Source: a virus | Reading direction: 5' to 3' (one strand) | Length of the DNA: 64,000 bases | IMG/VR virus record: IMGVR_UViG_3300031951_000037 | Span: 1 to 64,000 of that record | Shown here: positions 18,039 through 26,841 of the stretch, piece by piece | How the letters are laid out: the number at the start of each line of letters is the position of its first letter | How positions within the stretch are numbered: the first letter of the stretch is position 1 | Translations under genes and position numbers: made by a program | The notes under the pieces: generated by a model | Databases searched by the model: none | The model's input: the letters and a program-made list of their open reading frames with translations, nothing else | Told to the model about the DNA's origin: nothing

Positions 18039-19853
18039 TCATTCTTCGTAAACCGTCATTTGAATCTTATACGTAGTTACGTTGCTGGTATAAGGTTCAA
18101 CATATAGTGTTACTTGAGGCGGAGCAATAATATTTCCTGGCTGATATCCGACTGTAAAGTTTCCTACCAACCCGTTAATGTTAAGTGTGTTATATTCGTT
18201 ATAATCTAACGTTTCATCATACATAATTGCTGACAATTTACTGACTTGGCGTATGTTGTCAGCCGCTGTAGTGGCGACAATGGTATAATCAACACTAGAT
18301 ACGGTTGCTGCATTCAATGATATTAGCGGCGTTACTGATGTTGTAGATGAGGTTGCGTGTACAACGTTTGACTTAGAAAACTTATAAACACCGGAGCCAA
18401 TCTCAATTGAGTTTGCAGTAAAGTCACCGGCAACATTTAATGTTGTTGTCGCTTTGTTGAATGTAAAGAACGGACTTCCACCGAACAACCCACCATCGTT
18501 GAACTGGACCTGAGTATTTGAGCCACCGGGCACCCCGTTACCGTTAGACGATGACGTTTGCCAAGCTAAGTTACCTGTCCCATCAGTAGTCAGTACTTGA
18601 CCGTTAGTTCCGCCTAGTATGCGAATGTTACCTACAAAGCCTAATGAAACGTTAGGCGAGTTATTAGCTGAGAAGTTTCCTAATACGTTTAATCTGCCTC
18701 CTGCATTCACAGTGAGGTTTGAGCTTACTACTGAACGTATCGTGTTAGTGTTGTCAACAGTTAGTGTGTTTGAGAACTGATTGAATGTAAAGTTTGCAAC
18801 ACCACCAAATACGCCGCCGTCATTGAACTGCACTGTTGTAGAGTTACCGCCGGGTAAGCCTGCGTTAGCATTGTTCTCAATCCAAGACAGGTTTCCTGAA
18901 CCGTCTGTAGCTAGAATATAACCCGGCAGACCGCCACTGATATGAATGTTTGATGGATTACCTAGCGTTACGTTAGGGGAAGAATTGAAGTTGACGTTTC
19001 CTAAACCATTCAGTGTACCAGTGATATTTGCGCGGCCCGAAACAGTGATATTAGCAGCATTAACATTGCCTGATGTATTGAACGTTGCAGCACTGACAAA
19101 CCCAGAAGTAATGATTCCTCCTCCACCGACTGATAGATTAGATAGCACACCTACTTGCGTAATGTTTGCTTGAGTAGGATTGGTTACTGTATTAGCAGTA
19201 GTAGCAACGATCCCTGTCATAAAGAATGCATTACCTAAAACATAAGTACCAGAAACATTTCCGGTAGCAACTACGTTTCCTGCTACACTAACGTTGGTAG
19301 AGGTAATGTTAGCAATAGTAGCGTTAGTAGCAGTTAGATTAGGAGTAGAAACTGTGTTGCCGATAGTTAAAGTGTTAGACGTTTTATTATACATGAATCC
19401 GGCGTCACCGCCAAATACGCCTTGATCGTTGAACTGCACTTGCATATTGGAGCCACCAGGGCTCGTATTGCCTCCGCCATTTCCGCCGCCTGCTACAGAC
19501 CAAGTAAGTCTTCCTTCACCGTCAGTCTGTAAGAAATATCCGTTCTCGCCCCCACTAATAGAGAGTTGAGATACATCACCTAGCGATAGAACATTTCCAT
19601 TCCAAGTTGCATTTGGAATTCCACCAAAGTTACCGTTATTATTGAACTGTAATTGAGTGTTGCTTCCTCCTGGCGGAGTGAGCATTGGTGAACCGTTTGC
19701 AAAATAATATTCGTTTGCGTAAACTTTATTGGCAGATACGTTTCCTGATAGGTTGTTGAAATTAGATATTACATTTCCGTTACTATCAACTACAGCAACC
19801 GCCGGAATACCGACTGAGAAACCACCTAATGAATTAAAATATTCTGCTGCCAT
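18039..19853 (-). CDS. Modular tail fibre protein (604 aa)
   Basis: Starts at ATG 19853 (MAAEYFNSLGGFSVGIPAVA). Four copies of a module of the type PGGSNTQVQFNDGG-x-FGG occur. They are interleaved with three copies of a GYILATDGSGNLSW-type unit (variants YFLQTDGEGRLTW and QVLTTDGTGNLAW). The last 120 residues (VHATSSTTSVTPLISLNAAT ... YKIQMTVYEE) form a non-repetitive C-terminal domain. This repeat class differs from the TTAAQPNITS class of the longer fibres, so it is probably a separate fibre. It has its own late-type promoter and is the first gene of the minus-strand adhesion block. Confidence 0.75.
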   Translation of the reverse strand: MAAEYFNSLGGFSVGIPAVAVVDSNGNVISNFNNLSGNVSANKVYANEYYFANGSPMLTPPGGSNTQLQFNNNGNFGGIPNATWNGNVLSLGDVSQLSISGGENGYFLQTDGEGRLTWSVAGGGNGGGNTSPGGSNMQVQFNDQGVFGGDAGFMYNKTSNTLTIGNTVSTPNLTATNATIANITSTNVSVAGNVVATGNVSGTYVLGNAFFMTGIVATTANTVTNPTQANITQVGVLSNLSVGGGGIITSGFVSAATFNTSGNVNAANITVSGRANITGTLNGLGNVNFNSSPNVTLGNPSNIHISGGLPGYILATDGSGNLSWIENNANAGLPGGNSTTVQFNDGGVFGGVANFTFNQFSNTLTVDNTNTIRSVVSSNLTVNAGGRLNVLGNFSANNSPNVSLGFVGNIRILGGTNGQVLTTDGTGNLAWQTSSSNGNGVPGGSNTQVQFNDGGLFGGSPFFTFNKATTTLNVAGDFTANSIEIGSGVYKFSKSNVVHATSSTTSVTPLISLNAATVSSVDYTIVATTAADNIRQVSKLSAIMYDETLDYNEYNTLNINGLVGNFTVGYQPGNIIAPPQVTLYVEPYTSNVTTYKIQMTVYEE

Positions 19854-19867
19854 GCGAAGGATCCACT

Positions 19868-20314
19868 ATGTTATTAAAGTATTTAGCTGAAAATAATATT
19901 TTGGGAGGTAGAAAAAAGTTTTTAGGTTCGCTTTATAAATACTTCATGCTTACTCAACAACCTCCCAGACCTATATGCAGTCATTGCAAGTTTGCTCTCG
20001 CTAAACCTAACGGGAAGAGTAAACATGGATTTCAAAAGTGGCACAAGTATTGTGAAGACTGTGCTAAGACAATGTATTCAGGTAGATTCAAACATTTACA
20101 GCATAAGAAAAATGATTGTGAAGAATGTGGATTTGTACCAGAAGATCGTATTCAGCTTGATCTTGTTTATAAGGACGGAAACAAAAAGCACAAAGCGAAG
20201 AAAAATCTCTTGACGCTTTGTGCTAATTGTGCTAGATTGCATAATAAGAAATTGCGTACTGGTAAGAAATCAATACTTAATGCAACAGTTGATGGTGATA
20301 CTAGAATCGCTTAA
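19868..20314 (+). CDS. HNH-endonuclease-like zinc protein (148 aa)
   Basis: A single plus-strand gene between two minus-strand blocks. The ATG at 19868 has AAGGA 7 bases upstream. An alternative internal ATG at 19946 would give 122 residues. Four CxxC pairs are present: CSHC, CEDC, CEEC and CANC. The C-terminal part (LDLVYKDGNKKHK, NLLTLCANCARLHNKK) resembles the beta-beta-alpha HNH core (D-x-x-H-x-DGN...N..LC..C...H). The first catalytic His position appears to be Tyr (VYKDGN), so activity is doubtful. It may be a free-standing homing-type nuclease or a DNA-binding derivative. Its last four bases overlap the stop of the convergent nuclease gene. Confidence 0.65.
   Translation: MLLKYLAENNILGGRKKFLGSLYKYFMLTQQPPRPICSHCKFALAKPNGKSKHGFQKWHKYCEDCAKTMYSGRFKHLQHKKNDCEECGFVPEDRIQLDLVYKDGNKKHKAKKNLLTLCANCARLHNKKLRTGKKSILNATVDGDTRIA
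19880..19886 (-). promoter_or_regulatory. T4-late-type promoter (CTAAATA)
   Basis: Minus-strand CTAAATA, 27 bases before the ATG at 19853. It lies inside the 5' end of the divergent plus-strand gene, so the two transcription units overlap here. Confidence 0.5.
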
Positions 20315-20751
20315 TTGCACCAACTCTGCTTAGCATCACCATAGTATTCTCTTGCATAACCATTTTGTATTAGTAATGCACGAAGGCTATAGCCATCTAA
20401 TATAACGTCACCTAATACACGACCGCCATACTTGTCCCAATCGTATAATACGATTTGACGTTTTTTTGCATTTAATATTAGATTTTTAGTAAAAGCTGTT
20501 GCTGCCTGACCTTTTTGATCTTCCTGAGAACACTTTGATCTAAATCCTTTTTCAGGAGTATCAACTCCATATACCCTAATGCTTAGTTCTTGCTTCAACG
20601 GAGCCGGTAAAAATGTTGCTTTGAAAGCAACAGTATCACCGTCAATCACTCTTATTATTTCAACATCGTAGGTTACGCCAGCTGGTTGCTTTTGTGCGTT
20701 AGCTGCTGTAGCAAAAAATAAAGCAAAAAATATCATCATTATGTTTTTCAT
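20311..20751 (-). CDS. Secreted SNase-type (thermonuclease) nuclease (146 aa)
   Basis: A clear signal peptide (residues 1-19, hydrophobic MMIFFALFFATAANA, likely cut before Q20) precedes a staphylococcal-nuclease domain. VIDGDT (D37, D39) provides metal ligands, IRVYGVDTPEKG provides R59, D64 and E67, and GGRVLGDV provides R111. All key positions of the family are present. ATG at 20751 has AAAGGG upstream. It follows the capsid gene terminator and is convergent with the HNH-like gene. A Ca-dependent non-specific nuclease exported to the periplasm or outside is the likely activity. A secreted nuclease beside head genes is unusual, and its benefit to the phage is unknown. Confidence 0.8.
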   Translation of the reverse strand: MKNIMMIFFALFFATAANAQKQPAGVTYDVEIIRVIDGDTVAFKATFLPAPLKQELSIRVYGVDTPEKGFRSKCSQEDQKGQAATAFTKNLILNAKKRQIVLYDWDKYGGRVLGDVILDGYSLRALLIQNGYAREYYGDAKQSWCN

Positions 20752-20775
20752 TGTCTTTCCCTTTTTAGATAAAAG

Positions 20776-20799
20776 AAAAGGGGACCGAAATCCCCTTTT
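20776..20799 (-). terminator. Rho-independent terminator after major capsid gene
   Basis: A 9-bp perfect stem (AAAAGGGGA with TCCCCTTTT, 6-base loop) is followed on the minus strand by CTTTTATC. It lies about 30 bases after the capsid gene stop and before the SNase gene, so it probably ends the head-gene transcript. Confidence 0.85.
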
Positions 20800-20829
20800 C
20801 CCGGTAGTCGTTGTATAAACGTAACTTTC

Positions 20830-22026
20830 TTATTGGAAAGTCAAGTTCTGAACAGCAATCTCACCAACGTAGTCTGCTGCGTTACCGAATGATGACGCAG
20901 TGTTGGTCAATTCAATGTAACCATAACGTGTCATGAATGATACGACTGGCTCGAAAGTAGTCGGATCAAGGACAACGCCTGAAGACATTAGAGGGATGTA
21001 TGGGCAATAGAACGCTGCTGCGTCTGTTTCGCTTGAACCCTTGTAGCCAACTAGAACTGGCTGAGTGTCTGGAGCGTAGCTGTTTACGAACACTCTCATT
21101 GCACCATTCAAAGTACCAACGAACTTGGTGTTTGTTGGAGCTTCAAATGTACCTTCTGTGGTACGTGCGAATGCTGAGGTTGTTGCTGACTGAAGAACAG
21201 TAAGTGAAGCTGGTGAAACAACAGCCCAGTTACCTGCACCACGACGAGTACGCTGTGCGATCAAGTTTGCAACGCGGTTGATGAGAACTGCAAGAGCAGC
21301 GTGTTCGTCACCAACGTAAGTAGCAGTACCTGAAACAGTTGCCTGGTTGTAGGTGAATTCAGTTGAAGCAAGAGTTGCCAAGCTGAGCAAGATTTCCTGG
21401 TCAATTTCAGCAGTGATTTCTTGTGCGAGAGCAGCCATAATTTCTGCTTCAACGTCAATACCATGCTGTGACTGTGCGTCCTGAGCAGCTTCGAAGGTCC
21501 AGCGAGCCTGGAGCTTACGTGACTTGGCTTCAACAGCCTGACGTAGAATCTGCACAGAAATCTGCTTACCACCGTTACCTTCTAGAGCAGCAGTGTTAGC
21601 ACCGGTGTAGAAATCGGTGTCAGTTGCGTCTGAAGGAACTCGTGAGTATGCCTGTGCGATCTTGAATGGGCTGAGTGCTTCTTCACCAGCAGTTACAGAA
21701 GTTGCTGCTGCTGAGTTGTCGGTCAAGCTATTTGCATAGCGAACACGTAGAGTGTGAATCTGACCAACTGGGCCGGTCATTGGCTGCACACCAACTAGTT
21801 CGTTAGCGATAACAGTTGGCATAACACGACGGATTACTGGAAGAATAACGCGGTTTAGAGTTGCGATATTACCAGCAGTTGTTGTACCGGCTGAGCTTTC
21901 AGCAAGTAGCTGCTTCTTGGTGTTCTCAAGAAGAACACCCATTGTTGAGCGACGATTGCCCTTTAAGCCTTCAAGCAGGGCGTCCTTGGTTTCGTCCCAA
22001 CGGCTTTCTAAAAGTACTTTTGACAT
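20830..22026 (-). CDS. 23: Major capsid protein, gp23-like (398 aa)
   Basis: The ATG at 22026 (MSKVLLESRW) is chosen because TTAGGAGAA lies just upstream. An in-frame TTG 60 bases earlier is unlikely. The position after protease and scaffold matches T4 gene 23. The conserved N-terminal half includes PVIRRVMPTVIANELVGVQP and GQIHTLRVRY, as in T4-like capsid proteins. An L-x-E site for the prohead protease is visible at L41-A42-E43, so the first about 43 residues are probably removed during maturation. At 398 residues it is shorter than T4 gp23 (521), suggesting loss of an insertion domain. Followed by a strong terminator. Confidence 0.9.
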   Translation of the reverse strand: MSKVLLESRWDETKDALLEGLKGNRRSTMGVLLENTKKQLLAESSAGTTTAGNIATLNRVILPVIRRVMPTVIANELVGVQPMTGPVGQIHTLRVRYANSLTDNSAAATSVTAGEEALSPFKIAQAYSRVPSDATDTDFYTGANTAALEGNGGKQISVQILRQAVEAKSRKLQARWTFEAAQDAQSQHGIDVEAEIMAALAQEITAEIDQEILLSLATLASTEFTYNQATVSGTATYVGDEHAALAVLINRVANLIAQRTRRGAGNWAVVSPASLTVLQSATTSAFARTTEGTFEAPTNTKFVGTLNGAMRVFVNSYAPDTQPVLVGYKGSSETDAAAFYCPYIPLMSSGVVLDPTTFEPVVSFMTRYGYIELTNTASSFGNAADYVGEIAVQNLTFQ

Positions 22027-22057
22027 GTATAATTCTCCTAATATGTCTTTTTTTAAA

Positions 22058-23167
22058 TTAAAGCCCTGCCAGACGCTTAATGTCAATTACGTTGTCGTCA
22101 ACTTCATCAACTTCAATTGTCTTTGTAGTGGCAGTTTTATCACCAGTTGCTTCTACAATAACAGACTTAGTGGGAGTCTTCTTTTCAGCAATTGCTTCCA
22201 CTGAACCTGTATTGAGAACGGCTGGTAGATACTTATCGAAAGCGTGCTGTAGACGAGGTGTCTGTACGCTTTCTAGTAAAGTCTTCATTACTTGCTTCTT
22301 CTCCTCATTGAGTGGTGCAAGAAGTTCATTCATGACCTTAGCTCTCTGAGTTGATTCTTTAATAATTCTGACTTCACGATCCTTTGATTCTACAAGCTTT
22401 GCTGCATTTTGTAGCTTAGCTGTAGCCTCTGCTAGCTGTCTGTCCTTTGCTTCAAGCTGTTGCATAATCTTGCGAGTTTCAGCCTTATCATTTAGATAAG
22501 TTACTGAGAATTCGCTAGCAAAAGCTTCAAACAACCTACGTCCAAAGTTATTTTCTCTAGCAGACTGGATATCTTCTTTAAGCTGTGATAGTTCACTCTT
22601 GAGGTGAGTTCCGACCATACCGCTAACCTTCTTAGCACTTTCAGCAACAAACTTTGCCTTGAGTGCTTCCAATTGCTTGCGGCCTTCAGCAACGAGTTGA
22701 ACCTTAGCTTCAACAACAGCCTGTCTATCCTGAGCGAATTCTTTGATTTCGCGGGCTAGAGCATGTACGATGAACTTCTCAAGTTTTTCTTGACCTTCCA
22801 TCTGAGCCTTGCGATCTGCACGTAGTTCACGGATTTCTTCGGCTAACTTTGTAACCATAAAGTCATTGAACTTTGTTGCATTTTCACGAAGCTTAAACTG
22901 TGCTTTAACTCTTTCTTCATTCATTGCCTGTCTTTCAGCACGAAATTCTTGAATTTCTTCTGAAAGATTTTCGGTCATCATCTTGTCAAGAGCTTCAACC
23001 ATCACGCTACGATCATGTTCATAACGTTGTGCAAATTCCTCACGGAGTTCTGCACGAACTTGTTCACGAGCTTCATTCAACTTAATTTCCCAGGCTTCGT
23101 TTAACTGCTGCCCGATATCTTCGTTGATGAGACCGCTTTCAAGTAATGGCTTAATAGCATCTAACAT
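22058..23167 (-). CDS. 22: Prohead scaffold (core) protein, gp22-like (369 aa)
   Basis: An almost entirely charged alpha-helical coiled-coil protein, with repeated REEFAQRYEHDR and EEIQEFRAERQAMNEERVK type heptads. It has the conserved NNFGRRLFEAFASEFSVTYL motif around residues 205-225 seen in T4-like scaffolds. ATG at 23167 with AAGGA upstream. It lies between the protease and the capsid gene, as in T4 (21-22-23). It would form the internal core around which the capsid assembles and would be degraded by the gp21 protease. Confidence 0.88.
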   Translation of the reverse strand: MLDAIKPLLESGLINEDIGQQLNEAWEIKLNEAREQVRAELREEFAQRYEHDRSVMVEALDKMMTENLSEEIQEFRAERQAMNEERVKAQFKLRENATKFNDFMVTKLAEEIRELRADRKAQMEGQEKLEKFIVHALAREIKEFAQDRQAVVEAKVQLVAEGRKQLEALKAKFVAESAKKVSGMVGTHLKSELSQLKEDIQSARENNFGRRLFEAFASEFSVTYLNDKAETRKIMQQLEAKDRQLAEATAKLQNAAKLVESKDREVRIIKESTQRAKVMNELLAPLNEEKKQVMKTLLESVQTPRLQHAFDKYLPAVLNTGSVEAIAEKKTPTKSVIVEATGDKTATTKTIEVDEVDDNVIDIKRLAGL

Positions 23168-23182
23168 TTGTTTGATTCCTTT

Positions 23183-23821
23183 TTATATCTTAAGTTCATT
23201 GATGAGACGCTTTACTTCCTCACCAAGGAATCGTTGTACTCTTTTGTCGCCCTGAGCTTCCTTAGCAATTTCAAGCATTTTATGTCCATGCTTCATATTC
23301 ATGAGACTTTCATAAATTGCTTTGGGGTATGCATTTGGTGCACTAGGTTGGGCGACGATATCAACAGTGATGATTTCAAAATCACTGACTCTACCATCCA
23401 TATCGTTGACGTTTCCGCTTCCTCTACTGGATACACCTAGTTTTACACCTGACTCCAACATCGTTCTTACTAATTGACCCATTGGAGTAGGAAGAATCTT
23501 TAGTTTACCATAACCATTGGCGCCGTCCATCCACATGCTTGTAATCATGTGTGATACACGGTCTAGGTTAATTTTTAGATCATCTGGGTGATCAACTTCA
23601 CCCAAAACTGAATAGCCTTCTGAGATTTGCTTGTTTAGAGTATCTACGGCATTTTCAATTTCATTGACGGGGTAAATACGCTCGTTTGCGTTTTTTACCC
23701 CGCCCTGAATGAAAATCCCCTTCATGTAGAGGGTCTTAAAATCAGTGCCCTCTTCACGAATTGATTCAACCACCATTCCTGCGCGGTCAAACGTTAGATT
23801 TTCTCTGAGATACAAAGCCAT
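23183..23821 (-). CDS. 21: Prohead protease, gp21-like serine protease (212 aa)
   Basis: Matches the T4 gp21 (peptidase S80) pattern: a catalytic His in LGEVDHPDDL (about residue 77) and Ser in KLGVSSRGSG (about residue 130), followed by DFEIITVDIVAQPSAPNAYP. Length matches the family. It would be activated inside the prohead to cleave the scaffold, core proteins and the capsid N-terminus at L/I-x-E sites. Genes flank it in T4 order. Confidence 0.9.
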   Translation of the reverse strand: MALYLRENLTFDRAGMVVESIREEGTDFKTLYMKGIFIQGGVKNANERIYPVNEIENAVDTLNKQISEGYSVLGEVDHPDDLKINLDRVSHMITSMWMDGANGYGKLKILPTPMGQLVRTMLESGVKLGVSSRGSGNVNDMDGRVSDFEIITVDIVAQPSAPNAYPKAIYESLMNMKHGHKMLEIAKEAQGDKRVQRFLGEEVKRLINELKI

Positions 23822-23836
23822 TCTCTCAGTTTCCTA

Positions 23837-24673
23837 TTAGCGAATTGGTCTACGTGCTGAACTACGTGATTCAGCTACTGGGCTCTTAGTGTTCTGACCA
23901 TCATCACCGTGCTTTGGCTTTGGTGCTGAGTCAAGATCCTGTGACTTGTGACCTGGAGCGTTCTTGAACTTTCCTGCGTGAGGAACTTCCTTTTCGCCCT
24001 TAGCATAGAAGTTGTTTGGAGCCTTAGGAGCAGTTGGAACTGATTCATGTGCGCCAGCAAACTTCACTGGGTGACTGTCCATTCCAGCTTGACCTGAGTT
24101 CTGTAGGCCTGGGCTCTTGGTCTGTGCACCGTTATCGCCGTGAGTTACAGAAACCTTCTGTAGCTGAACAGCTTCCATCACTGACTCGTCCATGTCTTCT
24201 TCGTCTTCAGCTTCGGTTACTTCTTCTTCAGCGTCAAAGTCCATTTCTTCTTCGCCTTCGTCGCCCATGTCATCATCGGCGCCGCCGCCCATAATGTCTT
24301 CAAACTCTGCCATCAACTGGTCAAGCTTGTCTTCAATACGAATTACAGCGTCTTCAACTTCTTCGCCGCCTTCGTCACCGAAGTCTTCTTCACCTTCGTC
24401 GCCGCCGAATTCAAATTCTTCTTCGTCATCTGCGAAGTCTAGTTCTTCTTCTTCCTCAGTAACGCCAGCTTCTTCTGCATTGATTTCGTCAAGTAGATCA
24501 CCTACTTGTCCGCCCATGCCTTCGTCCATATCGTCTTCCATTTCTTCGGCCATGATTGACTCAAAGATTTCTCTTGACTTTTCTACAACGATTTCGTGAA
24601 ATAGTTCGCGGGCTTGTTCTTCATTTTCATTGATCACTAGATTGATCAATTCTTCATACTTTTTAATATCCAT
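23837..24673 (-). CDS. Acidic prohead core protein, gp68-like (278 aa)
   Basis: Start taken as ATG 24673 (MDIKKYEELINLVINE), which has CAGGAG upstream. The in-frame TTG at 24739 lacks this. Residues 1-40 (INLVINENEEQARELFHEIV, then EKSREIFESIM) resemble the N-terminus of prohead core proteins of T4-like phages. Residues 45-165 are extraordinarily acidic (long runs of D and E, such as EEEEELDFADDEEEFEF). The C-terminal third is basic or neutral and Gly/Lys/Ser-rich. T4 gp68 is about 141 residues, so this is a long version. Probably packed inside the prohead and cleaved by gp21. Confidence 0.65.
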   Translation of the reverse strand: MDIKKYEELINLVINENEEQARELFHEIVVEKSREIFESIMAEEMEDDMDEGMGGQVGDLLDEINAEEAGVTEEEEELDFADDEEEFEFGGDEGEEDFGDEGGEEVEDAVIRIEDKLDQLMAEFEDIMGGGADDDMGDEGEEEMDFDAEEEVTEAEDEEDMDESVMEAVQLQKVSVTHGDNGAQTKSPGLQNSGQAGMDSHPVKFAGAHESVPTAPKAPNNFYAKGEKEVPHAGKFKNAPGHKSQDLDSAPKPKHGDDGQNTKSPVAESRSSARRPIR

Positions 24674-24777
24674 TGAAATTTCTCCTGATACAAATGGCTT
24701 TGTAGAATTACTTATGCCATAGTCAGAAAAAGTACTCAATAACTATGTATTTTTTGAGTTTTTAGTATAGATATATG

Positions 24778-25011
24778 TTAGAGCGAAGGTCCGCCAGCCT
24801 GTTGTTCTGGTTTTGCACCATATTGTTTGCGGACATTTTCTAAATATTTTTTCTTTTCGTAATTTCTTACGTCTAACATTCTACGTAATTTACGAATTTG
24901 TTTTAGTGTTAATTTTGTTTTTCTTGATGTTCTATACACAGGCTTACTATTGTCAGAATTGACATCCTGTAAACCATTAACGGGAGCATCGAACATTTCT
25001 AATAGTTGCAT
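24778..25011 (-). CDS. Small basic prohead core protein (gp67/gp68 position, 77 aa)
   Basis: Seventy-seven residues between portal and acidic core gene, where T4 has gp67/gp68. It begins MQLLEMFDAPVNGLQDVNSD and has a strongly basic middle (YRTSRKTKLTLKQIRKLRRM). The end is QQAGGPSL. A second ATG at 24996 is also possible. Annotation rests mainly on position and size. Confidence 0.6.
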   Translation of the reverse strand: MQLLEMFDAPVNGLQDVNSDNSKPVYRTSRKTKLTLKQIRKLRRMLDVRNYEKKKYLENVRKQYGAKPEQQAGGPSL

Positions 25012-25016
25012 AAAAC

Positions 25017-25023
25017 TATTTAT
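25017..25023 (-). promoter_or_regulatory. Possible late-type promoter (ATAAATA) before small core gene
   Basis: Minus-strand GATAAATAG lies only 5 bases before the ATG at 25011. If used, transcription would begin at or inside the start codon, so either translation starts at 24996 or the motif serves the downstream acidic-core, protease, scaffold and capsid genes. Confidence 0.4.
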
Positions 25024-25026
25024 CTT

Positions 25027-26814
25027 TTAGATTTGCATTCCGCCGCCACCAACGGGTCCTGCTGCTCCACCTGGAACTGCTTCTCCGCCAGCGCCGCCGA
25101 CAGGACCAGCTACTTCTGGACCCATGTCACCCATTTCTTCACTTGATTCAATTTCATCGGCTGTTTCTAAATCTGTAGTGAAGTCGCCGGTTGATACACC
25201 GATATTGCGAAGGTCACTTCCTGATGGCTCATTAACAACTTCTTCTTTGTTTTCTTCTTCCCAAAGCTTTTCGTTGCGCTTAATTTCTTCTTCGGTTAGA
25301 CCTAAGAAACGCTCCATTGCAAATCTCTTTGAAATGTAAGGTAATGCTTCCATGCTAGAAAATGTACCAACTCGTGCGTTGTCTAGTTCGCTTTGACGAT
25401 ATGCAGCAAAGTTTTGCGGAGGATTGAATACTAATTGGAACAGACTTGTATCAATGTTGAAGCCTCTCCAGCGCAAGAATAGTTTGAATTCTTCGTCAAA
25501 CTTCAATGCCATGTAGTTCTGTAGACGTTCGCAATACTGGTTGAATCTAAATTCTTGAATCATAGCAGTACCAACACGACCATCACTCAATGGTGTAGTA
25601 TTGTCATCGGGGCCAGTTGGCAAGTATGATGACGGAACACGTAGACCACGAGCAAGACGATTGTTGAAGTAACGCAAGTCATCAATCTCGCCTAAGTTTT
25701 GCCCACCTGGAAGAACTTCAACGCTTGAACCACGACCTTCTGCTGTTACTGGGAAGAAGTAGTCTTCGTTCATTGATAATGGGTTGTACGTAGCGTCAAC
25801 AATACTTGCGCCACCATACAATGAAGGGATTCTGCGCTGGTGAATTTCGTTCTTAACACGTTCTACGAATGCCATTGCTAAGTGACTTGGCATGTTACCA
25901 ACGTCAATCTTGAACATTCTACGTTCAGGAGCACGTTGTACACGATAGATTAGAACAGCGTCTTCTAATAGTTCTTTCTGCTTGTAGACCTTAAAGATGT
26001 TCTCTAGCACTGACTGACCAAAGGGCCAAAATCTGTCAAGCCCCTCTGTCAAACTCAAGTGAACTATATGCTTACCGTCTACCGCAGACTCACTCTGTCC
26101 TAATGTAAAACGTGAACCCGTAGTGTTATATGGCATTGCAGGAACAGTATAAGGAGTGTTGGTGCCACCACCTGTACCTCCTAACCCTGTAGCAGGATTA
26201 GCAGCGAAGTCGGTATTCGTCTTTTGTGCAACGCTCAAGTTTTGTAGGTTAATATTGATATCTTTGATGACATACTGTTCAGGTAACTTACCTTCACTTT
26301 CGTTAACGATTACCTTAATAACCTTAACCATGTCAACCCAATAAAGTTTAAAGTTTTCGGGATCACGTACAAATACTTGATCCCCATACTTAATAACGTT
26401 ACGGAAAATCTTGAACATACGAACATCAAACTCATTGAGCTTGCACCATTGCTGCAATTGCTTAGTCAACAGTTCTACTTCGTGAGGAGTAGGGTCTTCT
26501 TTGAATTCAAAGCTGAATGGAGTCTTGTTATGTTCATTTCTTTGAGTTGAGAATTCTGCAATGATATCTAAACATGCATTGATTTCAGCGTCAACATCCA
26601 TCATTTCATATTGGTTGTAACGCTCAATTCTGTTTGGGTGACCTGTATAGACTTCTGGAAGTCTAGACATATAGTTCTTATAACCGAATTCAGTATTGTT
26701 GTACCCACCAGTAGGCATTCCATTCTGACCATTCCAAGCACCGCTATTACTGTTAATGCCAGAAATAGGGCTTGAAACACCGCTCTTGTTTAAAAACTTT
26801 TTCTTATATGCCAT
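25027..26814 (-). CDS. 20: Portal protein, gp20-like (595 aa)
   Basis: ATG at 26814. The T4 gp20 pattern is clear: FSFEFKEDPTPHEVELL near residue 100, VIKYGDQVFVRDPENFKLYW, then LLEDAVLIYRVQRAPERRMF and KIDVGNMPSHLAMAFVERVK around residues 280-320. The family-typical VEVLPGGQNLGEIDDLRYFN and RVPSSYL follow. The C-terminus is Gly/Pro/Glu-rich and probably disordered. It would form the dodecameric ring for DNA passage and tail attachment and begins the head block. A late-type promoter lies 28 bases upstream. Confidence 0.9.
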   Translation of the reverse strand: MAYKKKFLNKSGVSSPISGINSNSGAWNGQNGMPTGGYNNTEFGYKNYMSRLPEVYTGHPNRIERYNQYEMMDVDAEINACLDIIAEFSTQRNEHNKTPFSFEFKEDPTPHEVELLTKQLQQWCKLNEFDVRMFKIFRNVIKYGDQVFVRDPENFKLYWVDMVKVIKVIVNESEGKLPEQYVIKDININLQNLSVAQKTNTDFAANPATGLGGTGGGTNTPYTVPAMPYNTTGSRFTLGQSESAVDGKHIVHLSLTEGLDRFWPFGQSVLENIFKVYKQKELLEDAVLIYRVQRAPERRMFKIDVGNMPSHLAMAFVERVKNEIHQRRIPSLYGGASIVDATYNPLSMNEDYFFPVTAEGRGSSVEVLPGGQNLGEIDDLRYFNNRLARGLRVPSSYLPTGPDDNTTPLSDGRVGTAMIQEFRFNQYCERLQNYMALKFDEEFKLFLRWRGFNIDTSLFQLVFNPPQNFAAYRQSELDNARVGTFSSMEALPYISKRFAMERFLGLTEEEIKRNEKLWEEENKEEVVNEPSGSDLRNIGVSTGDFTTDLETADEIESSEEMGDMGPEVAGPVGGAGGEAVPGGAAGPVGGGGMQI

Positions 26815-26841
26815 AGGTAGAATTCTTCACTTTTCAATCAG

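Noticed and set aside
2619-19853. Diversity-generating retroelement acting on the lectin or fibre genes
   Set aside because: No reverse transcriptase gene and no template/variable repeat pair with adenine-biased differences is visible in the window. The repeats seen are protein-module repeats.
19934-19941. Perfect plus-strand TATAAATA late promoter octamer
   Set aside because: It lies inside the HNH-like gene if the ATG at 19868 is used and only 4 bases before the alternative ATG at 19946, too close for a normal leader. It may be coincidental, or evidence for a leaderless short form.
22026-22086. Upstream TTG start for the major capsid protein, and similar non-ATG starts for the gp55, acidic core, gp53 and 402-aa lectin genes
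   Set aside because: In each case an internal ATG has a Shine-Dalgarno match or an exact overlap with the previous stop, and the extra N-terminal residues look non-coding.
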